DNA from: Agromyces sp. H17E-10
GTDB taxonomy: Bacteria; Actinomycetota; Actinomycetes; Actinomycetales; Microbacteriaceae
NCBI RefSeq assembly: GCF_022919715.1
Contig: NZ_CP095042.1
Coordinates: 1,302,001-1,366,000, forward strand
Length of the DNA stretch: 64,000 nt
Direction of reading: 5' to 3'
Below are positions 34,072 through 43,290 of the stretch, in pieces. Position 1 is the first letter of the stretch, and every line of letters starts with the position of its first letter. Made by a program: the position numbers and the translations under genes. The notes beneath the pieces are model-generated. The model did not search any database, was not told where the DNA came from, and saw nothing but the letters and a program-made list of their open reading frames with translations.

Positions 34072-35280
34072 ATGACTCGACCCATCATCGCCGTCGCGCT
34101 CGACGGGGCCGGTTGGCACCCCGCCGCCTGGCGCGACCCATCGGCCCGCCCGGCCGAACTGTTCTCCGCCCGCTACTGGCGCGACCTCGTGCAGTTCGCG
34201 GAGCGCGCCGACGTCGACCTCGTGACGATCGAAGACGCCCTCGGGCTGCAGTCGAGCGCGCTGTGGACGCCGGACGAACGCACCGACGAGGCGCGCGGCC
34301 GGCTCGATGCGCTGCTCATCGCCTCGTTCGTCGCGCCGGTGACGAGCCGCATCGGCCTCGTGCCGACCGTGACGACGACGCACACCGAGCCGTTCCACGT
34401 CGCGACGGGACTGCAGACGCTCGACTTCGCGAGCCGCGGCCGCGCCGGCTGGCGCCCGCAGGTCTCGGGCGCACCTCACGAGGCCGCGCACTTCGGGCGG
34501 CGCAGCCTGCCGCCGGTCGACCTCGCCGCCCTCCAGCGGGGCGACTCCGAGCAGATCCGCCCCGCCTTCGACGAGGCGCGCGACGTGGTCGAGGTGGTGC
34601 GCCGGCTCTGGGACAGCTGGGAGGACGACGCCGTTATCCGGGATGCCGCGAGCGGGCGGTTCATCGACCGCGGGAAGATCCACGGCGCCGAGTTCGAGGG
34701 CGCCTGGTTCAGCGTGAAGGGCGCATCGATCGTGCCCCGATCGCCCCAGGGGCAGCCGGTCGTGGCCGCCCTCGCGCACGCCGCCATCCCCTACGAATTC
34801 GCCGCCACGAGCGCCGACCTGGCCTTCGTCACGCCGCACGACGAGACGCAGGCCGCCACGATCCTCGGCGAGGTGCGCGATGCCGAGGCCCACGTCTCGC
34901 GCGACGGCGCACCGCTGGCGGTGCTCGCCGACCTCGTCGTCGTGCTCGAGTCGACGGAAGCGGCCGCGCGCGCCGCGCTCGCCCACCTCGACGAGCAGCA
35001 CGGCGCGCCGCTCACGTCGGACGCGCTCGTGTACGCCGGCACCCCGGCCGGGCTCGTCGAGCGCCTCGACGCGCTCGGCGCCGCCGGGTACGCGGGCGTG
35101 CGCCTGCGCCCGGCCAGGCTGCCGCGCGACCTCGAGCAGCTCGCCGACTGGGTGCTGCCCGCGCTCGGACGGCGCGCCGCCCCCGCCGACACCCTGCGCG
35201 AACGGCTCGGCCTCGCGCCGGCTGTGAACCGGTACACCGTGGCGCGGGACGCCGCCCGCACGAACGAGGAGGCCGCCTGA
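34072..35280 (+). CDS. LLM flavin-dependent monooxygenase (NtaA-related)
   Basis: Luciferase-like monooxygenase of 402 aa, shorter than the NtaA/DszA enzymes next to it. It has WRDLVQFAERADVDLVTIEDALG, SRIGLVPTVTTTHTEPFHVA, SRGRAGWRPQVSG and VVRRLWDSWEDDAVI (each shown in part). The ATG at 34072 has GAAGGTGA upstream. It begins a five-gene plus-strand operon; its stop TGA and the next ATG share one base. Substrate unknown; an alkyl-sulfur compound is inferred from neighbours. Confidence 0.82.
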   Translation: MTRPIIAVALDGAGWHPAAWRDPSARPAELFSARYWRDLVQFAERADVDLVTIEDALGLQSSALWTPDERTDEARGRLDALLIASFVAPVTSRIGLVPTVTTTHTEPFHVATGLQTLDFASRGRAGWRPQVSGAPHEAAHFGRRSLPPVDLAALQRGDSEQIRPAFDEARDVVEVVRRLWDSWEDDAVIRDAASGRFIDRGKIHGAEFEGAWFSVKGASIVPRSPQGQPVVAALAHAAIPYEFAATSADLAFVTPHDETQAATILGEVRDAEAHVSRDGAPLAVLADLVVVLESTEAAARAALAHLDEQHGAPLTSDALVYAGTPAGLVERLDALGAAGYAGVRLRPARLPRDLEQLADWVLPALGRRAAPADTLRERLGLAPAVNRYTVARDAARTNEEAA

Positions 35281-36674
35281 TGGCGACGACGAAACGCCAG
35301 GTGCACCTGGCCGCCCACTTCCCGGGCGTGAACAGCACGACGCTCTGGGCCGACCCGCTCCACAGGAGCCAGATCGACTTCACCGCGTTCGAGCACTTCG
35401 CCCGTACCGCCGAGCGCGGCCGGTTCGACTACGTGTTCCTCGCCGAGGGCCTGCGGCTGCGCGAGCACAAGGGTGAACTGCACGAGCTCGACGTCGTCGG
35501 CCGGCCGAACACGCTCGCCGTGCTCGCGGCACTCGCGGCGGTCACCGAGCACGTGGGCCTGGTGGGCACGCTCAGCGCCACCTTCAACGAGCCCTACGAG
35601 CTCGCCCGCCAGCTCGCGACGCTCGACCACCTCTCGGGCGGGCGGGCCGGCTGGAACGTGGTGACGAGCTCCGACGCGTTCCACGGCGCGAACTTCCGCC
35701 GCGGCGGGTACCTCGACCACGCCGACCGCTACACCCGGGCGAACGAGTTCGTGCGTCTCGCGAAGCAACTCTGGGACAGCTGGGCCGACGGCGCGATCGT
35801 CGCCGACCGCGCACAGGGCCGGTTCCTCGCCGACGGCTCCGCCGGCGAGTTCGCCCACCACGGCCCCCAGTTCGACGTGCGCGGGCGATTCACGACGCCA
35901 CGCAGCCCGCAGCGCTACCCCGTCATCGTGCAGGCCGGCGACTCGGCCGACGGACGCGACTTCGCCTCCGAGCACGCCGAGGTCATCTTCTCGCGGCACA
36001 GCGCCTTCGACGAGGCACGCACGTTCTACGACGACGTGAAGGGACGGCTCGCCGGCTGGGGACGGACCGAGGACTCGCTGAAGATCCTGCCCGCGGTGAC
36101 GTTCGCGATCGGCGACACGCAGGCCGAGGCCGACGAGGTCGCCCGCGAGGTGTCGCTCGCGCAGGTCACCCCGCGCAATGCGATCACCGTGCTCGAGCAG
36201 CTGTGGGGAACCGACCTCTCGGGCTACGACGCCGACGGTCCGCTGCCGGCGTTCGACCCGGGCGAGGGCCCCGCCGACACGGTGGCCGGCACGCTCACGA
36301 AGGGCTGGGCGCCGCGGTACCCGAACGCCGTGCAGATCGCGCGAGCCTGGCGTGCGCGGTCGGAGGCCGAGGGGCTCACCATCCGCGAGCTCGTGATCGC
36401 CGTCACGGGTCGGCAGTCGTTCGTCGGCACACCGGGGCGCATCGCCGCCGAGCTCGACCGGTACGTGCAGGAGCGCGCTGTCGACGGGTTCGTCGTGGTC
36501 GGCACCACCTCGCCGCACGGCCTCGACGAGTTCACCGATCGCGTGGTTCCCGAGCTGCAGGAGCGCGGCGTGTACCGCACCGAGTACGAGCCGGGGGCGA
36601 CCCTGCGGCAGAACCTCGGGCTGCCCGAACCGGCCCGATCGGCCGGAGACGAGGAGGTGCGTCGTGTCGGCTGA
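35280..36674 (+). CDS. NtaA/SnaA/DszA-family FMN-dependent monooxygenase
   Basis: LLM monooxygenase of 464 aa with the full set of NtaA/DszA marks: HFPGVNSTTLWADP, RFDYVFLAEGLRLRE, SGGRAGWNVVTSSDAFHGAN (20 residues), and FRRGGYLDHADRY. Members oxidise sulfones (DszA), sulfonate esters (SeuA-like) or aminopolycarboxylates (NtaA). It starts within the stop of the previous gene (1-base overlap) and its 3' end overlaps the next gene by 11 bases, so it is tightly co-translated. It needs an external FMN reductase, likely that at 31717. Confidence 0.9.
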   Translation: MATTKRQVHLAAHFPGVNSTTLWADPLHRSQIDFTAFEHFARTAERGRFDYVFLAEGLRLREHKGELHELDVVGRPNTLAVLAALAAVTEHVGLVGTLSATFNEPYELARQLATLDHLSGGRAGWNVVTSSDAFHGANFRRGGYLDHADRYTRANEFVRLAKQLWDSWADGAIVADRAQGRFLADGSAGEFAHHGPQFDVRGRFTTPRSPQRYPVIVQAGDSADGRDFASEHAEVIFSRHSAFDEARTFYDDVKGRLAGWGRTEDSLKILPAVTFAIGDTQAEADEVAREVSLAQVTPRNAITVLEQLWGTDLSGYDADGPLPAFDPGEGPADTVAGTLTKGWAPRYPNAVQIARAWRARSEAEGLTIRELVIAVTGRQSFVGTPGRIAAELDRYVQERAVDGFVVVGTTSPHGLDEFTDRVVPELQERGVYRTEYEPGATLRQNLGLPEPARSAGDEEVRRVG

Positions 36675-37941
36675 GCCCACCCGCGTGCCCCTCTCGGTGC
36701 TCGACCTCGTGCCGATCGCCGAAGGATCGACCGCCGGCGAGGCGCTGCACCGGTCGATTGACCTCGCCCGCGCTGCAGAGCGCTTCGGCTACGCCCGCTA
36801 CTGGCTGGCCGAGCACCACCTCAACCCCGGTGTCGCCGGTGCGGCGCCGCACACCTTCGTCGGTGTGCTCGCCGCCTCGACCGAGCGCATCCGCGTCGGT
36901 ACGGCGGCCACCATACTCGGCAACTACGAGCCGTTACAGGTCGCCGAGGCCCTCGGCACGGTCGCCGCACTGTGGCCGGGCCGCGTCGACCTCGGTCTCG
37001 GGCGGTCGGGAGTCCCGCCGGTGCCCGTCGCCGGCGGTGAGGCGTCGGACGGGCCATCCACGGCACCGGCCGCTGCGGCCGCGCCGGCCGCAGCACCGGG
37101 CGCGAACGCGATCGTCGACGGCCTCGTGGTGCCGGCCGACCGGCCGTTCCGATTCGACCGCGCGAGGTTCGCGGTGCAGGCGCGCCTGCTCGGCCGGGTG
37201 CCCGGCGACGCGGCGCGATTCGCCGACGACGTCGACGCCCTGCGCGGATTCCTCGCCGGACCGGTCGAGTTCGCCGACGGGGTGCGCGTCCTCGCCCAGC
37301 CTGCGCCCGGCAGCGGCGTGGAGGTCTGGGTGCACGGCTCGAGCGCGGGTGAGAGCGCACGGCTCGCGGGCCGGCTCGGCCTGCGGTTCGGCGCGAACTA
37401 CCATGTCGCGCCGAGCGGGGTGCTCGCCGCCGTCGAGGAGTACCGGGCGCACTTCACCCCGTCGGCCGAGCTCGCCCGCCCGCACGTCATCGTCTCGGTC
37501 GACGTCGTGGTCGCGGCGACCGACGCCGAGGCGCGGCGACTCGCCGCCGGATACGCCGAGTGGGTGCTGTCGATCCGCGAGGGGCAGGGCGCGGTGCCCT
37601 ATCCCGCTCCGGAGCGGGCGACCCCGATCGAGGCGCTCGCCCCCGAGCAGGCCGCCGCAGTTCAGGACCGCCTCGACACCCGGTTCGTCGGCTCACCCGC
37701 CACCGTCGTTGCGCAGCTCGAGACGCTGCAGCGCGCGACCGGCGCCGACGAACTGCTCGTCACGACGATCACGCACGACCATGCGCGCCGGGTCGACTCG
37801 TACCGATTGCTCGCCGAGGCGTGGCATTCAGGGGCCTTCTCGGCCTCGGAAGACGACACGTGGCGACGCACGGTGACGCCCGATGACGGCCGCGAGACAT
37901 CTCTCGTCACGACCGCCGAGCGGCGCCCGGCGCGTGCCTAG
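36664..37941 (+). CDS. MsnO8/YtmO-type LLM monooxygenase
   Basis: LLM protein of 425 aa starting at GTG. PLSVLDLVPIAEGSTAGEAL and YARYWLAEHHLNPGVAG are the N-terminal signature of the MsnO8 group, to which Bacillus YtmO (CmoO) of S-alkyl-cysteine degradation belongs. GRVDLGLGRSG follows. An Ala/Pro-rich insert of about 20 residues lies near 130-150 and a 25-residue polar tail ends the protein. It overlaps the upstream LLM gene by 11 bases. Confidence 0.85.
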   Translation: MSAEPTRVPLSVLDLVPIAEGSTAGEALHRSIDLARAAERFGYARYWLAEHHLNPGVAGAAPHTFVGVLAASTERIRVGTAATILGNYEPLQVAEALGTVAALWPGRVDLGLGRSGVPPVPVAGGEASDGPSTAPAAAAAPAAAPGANAIVDGLVVPADRPFRFDRARFAVQARLLGRVPGDAARFADDVDALRGFLAGPVEFADGVRVLAQPAPGSGVEVWVHGSSAGESARLAGRLGLRFGANYHVAPSGVLAAVEEYRAHFTPSAELARPHVIVSVDVVVAATDAEARRLAAGYAEWVLSIREGQGAVPYPAPERATPIEALAPEQAAAVQDRLDTRFVGSPATVVAQLETLQRATGADELLVTTITHDHARRVDSYRLLAEAWHSGAFSASEDDTWRRTVTPDDGRETSLVTTAERRPARA

Positions 37942-37950
37942 CATGCCGAC

Positions 37951-38799
37951 ATGACCGACACACTGAACCCCGTGACCACCACCGCCGACGCCGTGATCGA
38001 CCGCGCCGATTTCGCCCGCGACTGGGAGGAGTGGCACCGCGCCCACGAGGCCGCCCGAGCCGGCGAGCACGGGTTCCTCGCCGTGACCGGCCTGCACTGG
38101 CTGACCGCTGAGCCGCAGCGCTTCGACGACGCCCCCGGCGCGTGGTCGACGAGCGAAGCGGGCCCCGTCGTCGAGCTCGAGCCGGGCGAGCTGCTCGAGC
38201 TCGACGGCGTCGCCCTCGAAGGGCGCCACGAGTTCGGCCCGATCGCCGAGCGCGACGGCGTCACCCTGCGCTCGGGCGACCTCGCGATCGAGCTCGCCCG
38301 CCGCGGCGGCAGCGACATCCTGCGACCGCGCGACCCGGCGTTCCCGTTCCGTGCCACCTACGCCGGCACGCCCACGTACCTGCCGAACCCCCGTTGGCTC
38401 GCCCACGGCCGATTCGTGCCGTTCGCCGAGGCGCGGGTGGTCACGGTCGGCGCCGCCGTCGAGGGGCTGCAGCACGTCTACGAGGCCCCGGGCGAGATCG
38501 AGTTCGAGCTGCGCGGCGAGACGTTCCGGCTCACCGCGTTCAACGGCTCGGCACCCGGAAGCCTGTTCGTGCTGTTCACCGACGCGACGAGCGGCCTCAC
38601 CACGTACGCGGCGAACCGCAGCCTGTCGATCGACGCGCCCGGCCCCGACGGCGGCATTCTCGTCGACTTCAACCGTGCCGTGAACCTGCCCTGCGCCTAC
38701 ACCGACTTCGCGACCTGCCCGCTGCCGCCGGCCGAGAACCGGCTGCCCATCGGCATCGAGGCGGGCGAGAAGACGCCGCTCGCGCGCCAGGCGGCCTGA
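37951..38799 (+). CDS. DUF1684 protein
   Basis: Protein of 282 aa covering one DUF1684 domain: WRAHEAARAG-like start (WHRAHEAARAGEHGFLAVTG), FVLFTDATSGLTTYAANR, VDFNRAVNLPCAYTDFATCP and PPAENRLPIGIEAGEK. The conserved Cys residues, Asp-Phe-Asn-Arg and Glu-Asn-Arg motifs suggest an enzyme, but no function is established. A TAGCAT hexamer that includes the previous stop codon ends 6 nt before the ATG, so it may also have its own leaderless promoter. It is followed 3 bp later by another LLM gene, implying a role in the same pathway. Confidence 0.85.
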   Translation: MTDTLNPVTTTADAVIDRADFARDWEEWHRAHEAARAGEHGFLAVTGLHWLTAEPQRFDDAPGAWSTSEAGPVVELEPGELLELDGVALEGRHEFGPIAERDGVTLRSGDLAIELARRGGSDILRPRDPAFPFRATYAGTPTYLPNPRWLAHGRFVPFAEARVVTVGAAVEGLQHVYEAPGEIEFELRGETFRLTAFNGSAPGSLFVLFTDATSGLTTYAANRSLSIDAPGPDGGILVDFNRAVNLPCAYTDFATCPLPPAENRLPIGIEAGEKTPLARQAA

Positions 38800-38802
38800 G
38801 CG

Positions 38803-40023
38803 ATGCGGTTCCAGCTGCTCGACATCGTCCCGTACGTCGAGAACCCGGTCACCGGGCGACTCGTGAGCCCCGCCGAGCGCCTCGAGCAGACCGTCGACGC
38901 GGCCCGCCGCGCCGAGCGTCTCGGGTTCGACGCGTTCTCGGTGGGCGAGCGACACGCGGGGACCTTCCTCTCGTCGTCGCCGTCGGTGCTGCTCGGCGCG
39001 ATCGCAGCGTCGACCTCGCGCATCCGCCTGCACACGGGCGTCACCGTGCTGTCGGTGCTCGACCCGGTGCGCGTCGCCGAGGACTACGCAACCGTCGACC
39101 AGCTCTCGCGCGGCCGGCTCGAGCTCACGATCGGCAAGGGCAACGAGGTCGCCCAGTTCCCGCTGTTCGGGCTCGAGATCGACGACCAGTGGGAGCTGCT
39201 CGCCGACAAGTACGCGCTGCTGCGCCGGCTCTGGCGTGAGACCGACGTCGACCACGGGGCCACCGCGTACACGCGTGCGCAGCGGGCGACGACGACGCTC
39301 CCACGCCCGTTCGCCGGCGCCCCGCGCGTCTGGCACGGGTCGGCGACGACGCTCGCGTCCGCCGCCCTCGCCGCGAAGTGGGGCGACCCGCTGTTCACGG
39401 CGAACGCGATCCAGCCGCTCGAGAACTACGCCGTGCTCGTGCGGCACTACCGCGACGAGTACGCACGGCACGGGCACGACCCGCGCTACGCGTACGTGGG
39501 CGCCGGGTCGGGCGCGCTCTACATCGCCGACACTGCGCAGCAGGCCCGGGAGCTCTACGGCCCCGTCTACGACGCGCTCGTCCGGGCGACGAACGTGCCG
39601 GGCAACAACACCCCCTTCCGCGACATCGACCATGCGATCGCCGAGGGCCCGGCGCTCGTCGGCAGCCCGCAGCAGGTGATCGACAAGATCGGCCGGTTCC
39701 ACGAGCGCTTCGGGCACGACCTGCAGTCGGTGAGCCTGCCGACGACGCTGCCCGTCGAGCAGCAGCACGAGCAGCTCGAGCGGCTGGCGAGCGAGGTGTT
39801 TCCGGTGCTGCGCCGTGAGTTCCCGACGACCCTGTGGGGTGTCGGCGATCCCTACGCTGCACGACCGGCGTTCGCCGGGGCCGCCGAACCCGACGCGGCG
39901 TCCGCCGTCGAGTCGACGAGCGGCGACCGCGGCGACCGCGGAGACCGGCGCGACCGCGGCGGCCGCGACGAGCTCGCGGAGACCGTCGGTCGCCTGGCGG
40001 GCGTGCCGTCGTCGAGCCGATAG
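38803..40023 (+). CDS. LLM class flavin-dependent oxidoreductase
   Basis: LLM protein of 406 aa, with family marks GFDAFSVGERHAGTFLSSSP, ASTSRIRLHTGVTVLSVLDP and LSRGRLELTIGKGNE. It is the last gene of the plus-strand operon and is followed by a strong hairpin. The C-terminal 45 residues are a charged Gly-Asp-Arg repeat tail not found in the fold. The substrate is unknown; it may act on the product of another LLM enzyme or serve a different organosulfur source. Confidence 0.83.
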   Translation: MRFQLLDIVPYVENPVTGRLVSPAERLEQTVDAARRAERLGFDAFSVGERHAGTFLSSSPSVLLGAIAASTSRIRLHTGVTVLSVLDPVRVAEDYATVDQLSRGRLELTIGKGNEVAQFPLFGLEIDDQWELLADKYALLRRLWRETDVDHGATAYTRAQRATTTLPRPFAGAPRVWHGSATTLASAALAAKWGDPLFTANAIQPLENYAVLVRHYRDEYARHGHDPRYAYVGAGSGALYIADTAQQARELYGPVYDALVRATNVPGNNTPFRDIDHAIAEGPALVGSPQQVIDKIGRFHERFGHDLQSVSLPTTLPVEQQHEQLERLASEVFPVLRREFPTTLWGVGDPYAARPAFAGAAEPDAASAVESTSGDRGDRGDRRDRGGRDELAETVGRLAGVPSSSR

Positions 40024-40058
40024 CCGGTCGGCGCGGCACAGCGACCACGCAGGAGAAA

Positions 40059-40097
40059 CGAAGGATGCCGCGCGGCCTCGCCGCGCGGCATCCTTCG
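40059..40097. terminator. Bidirectional hairpin terminator
   Basis: Perfect 18-bp stem (CGAAGGATGCCGCGCGGC and its complement) with a 3-nt CTC loop between the convergent LLM gene and the ABC binding-protein gene. Confidence 0.8.
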
Positions 40098-40108
40098 TCG
40101 TGGTGCGC

Positions 40109-41122
40109 CTATTCGGCCTTCGGCAGTCCCGGCGGGTTGACCTCCGACGCGTCGACACCCTCGGACGTGAGCGCCCAGCGCTCGAGCACCTCGTCGTACG
40201 TGCCGTCGTCGATGATCGACTGCAGCACGAGCTGCACCGGCTCGACGAGCCCGTTGCCCTTCGCCGTGCCGGCCGCGATCGGCGCCGTCTCGGGCCATCC
40301 GCCGTCGAGGGTGCCGACGAGCTTCGACTCCCCCGTCGCCGCCGCACGGTAGGCGGCGGTCGCGTTCGGGCCGAGCGTCGCGTCGACGCGACCCGACGAG
40401 AGCGCGAGATCGGCGGCGGCCTGGTCGTCGTAGTAGACCAGCTCGGCCGGCTTCTCGCCGTCGGCCTCGAGCTCCTCGTTCCAGGCGAGCAGGATCTTCT
40501 CCTGGTTCGTGCCCGATCCGACGACGATCTTCAGGCCGGCGACGTCGGCGGGCTCGGAGATCTCGTCGATGTCGCTGTCGGCCTGCACGTAGAAGCCGAG
40601 CAGGTCCTGCCGGTAGCTCGCGAAGTCGAAGAGCTCCTTGCGCTCCTCGGTGACCGTCACGTTCGAGGCGACGAGGTCGTACTTGCCCGACTGCACGCCG
40701 AGCGGCCAGTCGGCCCAGTCGACCGCGACCGGGTGGTACTCGAGGCCCAGCCCGTCGGCGATGAGCGACCCGAAGTCCGCCTCGGTGCCGATCACCGTCG
40801 TGTTGTCGTCGCTCGCGAGCACGCCGAGCGGGGCCGCCCAGGGCGAGATCGCCACCGTGAGCTTGCCGGGCTCGATGGGCTCGAACCCGCTCTCCTCGAG
40901 CGCCGCCACCGCCTCGTCGACCGGGTCGATGTGCGGCCGGTCCTTCGCGTTCTGCGAGGTCAGGTCGAACGTCGTCGCCGCCTCGACCTGCTCCTCGGTC
41001 GTGCCGGCGGCTTCGGCCGATGAGTCGTTCGAGCCGACGGCCCACCAGATTCCGCCGCCGATGAGCGCGACCGCCGCGACGCCCGCGACGATCACCCCCG
41101 CCTGCTTCTTGTTGATCGCCAT
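40109..41122 (-). CDS. Amino-acid ABC transporter substrate-binding protein, membrane-anchored
   Basis: Family 3 (amino-acid) binding protein of 337 aa. Instead of a lipobox it has an uncleaved-looking N-terminal helix (GVIVAGVAAVALIGGGIWWAV), so it is probably anchored by this helix with the binding lobe outside. The fold contains LTVAISPWAAPLG, YDLVASNVTVTEERKE and AGLKIVVGSGTNQEK, as in cystine/polar amino-acid binders. It lies downstream of its ATPase and permease, separated from them by a hairpin. Its ligand would be an S-substituted cysteine or similar by context. Confidence 0.84.
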   Translation of the reverse strand: MAINKKQAGVIVAGVAAVALIGGGIWWAVGSNDSSAEAAGTTEEQVEAATTFDLTSQNAKDRPHIDPVDEAVAALEESGFEPIEPGKLTVAISPWAAPLGVLASDDNTTVIGTEADFGSLIADGLGLEYHPVAVDWADWPLGVQSGKYDLVASNVTVTEERKELFDFASYRQDLLGFYVQADSDIDEISEPADVAGLKIVVGSGTNQEKILLAWNEELEADGEKPAELVYYDDQAAADLALSSGRVDATLGPNATAAYRAAATGESKLVGTLDGGWPETAPIAAGTAKGNGLVEPVQLVLQSIIDDGTYDEVLERWALTSEGVDASEVNPPGLPKAE

Positions 41123-41176
41123 GAGAGGACTCTCCTAGGGTTGTGCTGTTCCGATGACCGGACGGTTTCTCGGTTC

Positions 41177-41208
41177 GCCCGGTGCGGCACGGCTATGCCG
41201 CACCGGGC
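41177..41208 (-). terminator. Intra-operon hairpin before the binding-protein gene
   Basis: Perfect 13-bp stem GCCCGGTGCGGCA / TGCCGCACCGGGC with a 6-nt loop, in the 111-bp gap between the ATPase and binding-protein genes. Probably an attenuator or stability element. Confidence 0.65.
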
Positions 41209-41233
41209 CTCGTTCCCCTCGCGAGGGCCGGTG

Positions 41234-42151
41234 CTAGAGCACCTTCGCGAGGAAGTCTCTGGTGCGCTGATGCCGCGGTGTGCGCAGCACCTGCGCCGGT
41301 GGCCCCTGCTCGACGATCTCGCCCCCGTCGAGGAAGACGACGCGGTCGGCGACCTCGCGGGCGAAGCCGATCTCGTGGGTGACGACCACGAGCGTCGTGC
41401 CGTCGCGGGCGAGCCCGCGGATGACGTCGAGCACCTCGCCGACGAGCTCGGGGTCGAGCGCGCTCGTCGGCTCGTCGAAGAGCAGCACCTTCGGCGAGAG
41501 CGCGAGCGCCCGGGCGATCGCGACGCGCTGCTGCTGACCGCCCGAGAGCTGACGGGGGTAGTGATCGGCCTTGTCGGCGAGGCCGACCCGGGCGAGCAGC
41601 GCCTTCGCGAGCTCGCGCGCCTCGCGCTTCGACTGTCGGCGGAGCGCGACGGGCGCCTCGATGACGTTCTCGATCGCCGTGAGGTGCGGGAACAGGTTGA
41701 AGTTCTGGAAGACGAGCCCGAACTGGGTGCGCCGCCGCAGGATCTCGGCCTCGCGCAGCTCGTAGAGCCGGTCGCCCTTGCGCTCGTAGCCGATGTACTG
41801 TCCGTCGAGCGTGATCGAACCGCGGTCGACCGTTTCGAGATGGTTGATGGTGCGCAGCAGCGTCGACTTGCCCGAGCCCGACGGCCCGATCAGCGCGATC
41901 ACCTCGCCCGGCTCGATCGTGAGCGACACGTCGCGCAGCACCTGGTGCGAACCGTACGACTTCGAGACCTCGTCGATCTCGATCCGGCCGAGGGTCGCGA
42001 CCGTTCGCGACGGCAGCCACTGCTCGTCGAACGACGGCGCGAGGACGATGCCGCTGCGGGCGACAGCATCCGGATCGGTCGTGTCAGGCCGGCTGGTCGT
42101 GGCGGGCTGCCTGGTCGGGGCGGGCTGGCCGGTCGTGGCGGGCTGGCTCAT
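41234..42151 (-). CDS. Amino-acid ABC transporter ATP-binding protein
   Basis: ATPase of 305 aa of the GlnQ/TcyC type. Walker A GPSGSGKST (89-97), QNFNLFPHLTAIENV, signature LSGGQQQRVAIARAL, Walker B VLLFDEPTSALDPELV and THEIGFAREVAD are intact. Usual members are about 245-260 aa; here the first 50 residues are an extra Pro/Thr-rich leader with repeated QPATT units. The ATG overlaps the permease stop by 4 bases. It powers the importer for the organosulfur cluster. Confidence 0.9.
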   Translation of the reverse strand: MSQPATTGQPAPTRQPATTSRPDTTDPDAVARSGIVLAPSFDEQWLPSRTVATLGRIEIDEVSKSYGSHQVLRDVSLTIEPGEVIALIGPSGSGKSTLLRTINHLETVDRGSITLDGQYIGYERKGDRLYELREAEILRRRTQFGLVFQNFNLFPHLTAIENVIEAPVALRRQSKREARELAKALLARVGLADKADHYPRQLSGGQQQRVAIARALALSPKVLLFDEPTSALDPELVGEVLDVIRGLARDGTTLVVVTHEIGFAREVADRVVFLDGGEIVEQGPPAQVLRTPRHQRTRDFLAKVL

Positions 42152-43290
42152 CGGGCACCTCCGGTGCGGGTCGGGGCGGTCGCGCCGCCGTGGCCGGCCG
42201 CGGCGAGCGCGGGCACGGTGTCCTTCTCGGGGGCGGATGCCCCGGGCTCCACCCGTTCGTCGGTGGAGCGCCGATCGTCGCCGGCGCTCGCCACCACCCC
42301 TGCCGCCGAGGCATCCGTATTCGGACCTGCCGGCGCGTCGCCGAGCCGCGCCCATTGCTCGGCCGCCCAACGGCGGCCGCGCTGGATCGGGGTCGGCGGC
42401 AGCTCGCGCACCGCGCCCCGCGCGTAACGGCGCTCGACGTAGTACTGCGCGATCGAGAGCACGGTCGTGACGAGCGCGTACCAGACGACCGCGACGAGCA
42501 GCAGCGGGATCACGAGTTGGGTGCGGTTGTAGATGACCTGCACGTTGTAGAAGAGCTCGGGCAGTGCGACGACGAACACGACCGACGTGCCCTTGACGAG
42601 TCCGATCACCTCGTTGAACGCGTTCGGCACGATCGCCCGCGCGGCCTGCGGGAGGATGATGCGGAAGAACCGCACCCGTCGGGGCAGGCCGAGCGCGGCA
42701 GCCGCTTCGAGCTGGCCCTGGTCGACGGAGAGGATGCCGCCGCGGATGATCTCGGCGGAGTACGCGGCCTGGTGCAGCGAGAGCCCGATGGTCGCCGCCG
42801 CGAAGTTGCTGACGAGCGTCGTCGTCTGGAACTCGGCGAGCCAGAAGTCGGTCGTGAACGGAGTGCCCAGCCCGAGCGTGGGGTAGAGATACCCGAGGTT
42901 GTACCAGACGAGGATCTGCACGACGAGCGGCACGGACCGGAAGAACCAGATGTACCACCACGCGGCCGCACTGAGCAGCGGCGACTTCGAGAGCCGGAAC
43001 ACGGCGAGCACCGCGCCGAGCACGAACCCGATGAGGCCCGAGATCACGGTCAGCTGGAGCGTGAGCAGGAGCCCCTGCACGACGGCCGGCGAGAAGAAGT
43101 ACTCGGCGAAGACGTCCCATTGCCACTTCGGGTTGGAGGCCAGCGACCAGAGGAACTGGAGGACGAGGAACGCGACGACGGCGGAGGCGATCCAGCGCCC
43201 CCGGTGCTTGACGGCGACGACGGTCAGGCCGTGGGCGGCCTGCGCCGATCCCGTGGTCGGCTGCTCGAAGTCCTTCGCGATGGTGGTCAT
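42148..43290 (-). CDS. Amino-acid ABC transporter permease with long tail
   Basis: Polar amino-acid permease of 380 aa (HisM/TcyB type). Helices begin near residue 33; the conserved FFRSVPLVVQILVWYN, SAEIIRGGILSVDQGQLEAA and AAALGLPRRVRFFRIILPQAARAIVPN (in part) segments form the core and EAA loop. The core ends near residue 300; the last 75 residues are a hydrophilic, Ala/Gly/Thr-rich cytosolic tail absent from typical members. It overlaps the GNAT gene upstream and the ATPase gene downstream by 4 bases each. Confidence 0.88.
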   Translation of the reverse strand: MTTIAKDFEQPTTGSAQAAHGLTVVAVKHRGRWIASAVVAFLVLQFLWSLASNPKWQWDVFAEYFFSPAVVQGLLLTLQLTVISGLIGFVLGAVLAVFRLSKSPLLSAAAWWYIWFFRSVPLVVQILVWYNLGYLYPTLGLGTPFTTDFWLAEFQTTTLVSNFAAATIGLSLHQAAYSAEIIRGGILSVDQGQLEAAAALGLPRRVRFFRIILPQAARAIVPNAFNEVIGLVKGTSVVFVVALPELFYNVQVIYNRTQLVIPLLLVAVVWYALVTTVLSIAQYYVERRYARGAVRELPPTPIQRGRRWAAEQWARLGDAPAGPNTDASAAGVVASAGDDRRSTDERVEPGASAPEKDTVPALAAAGHGGATAPTRTGGAR

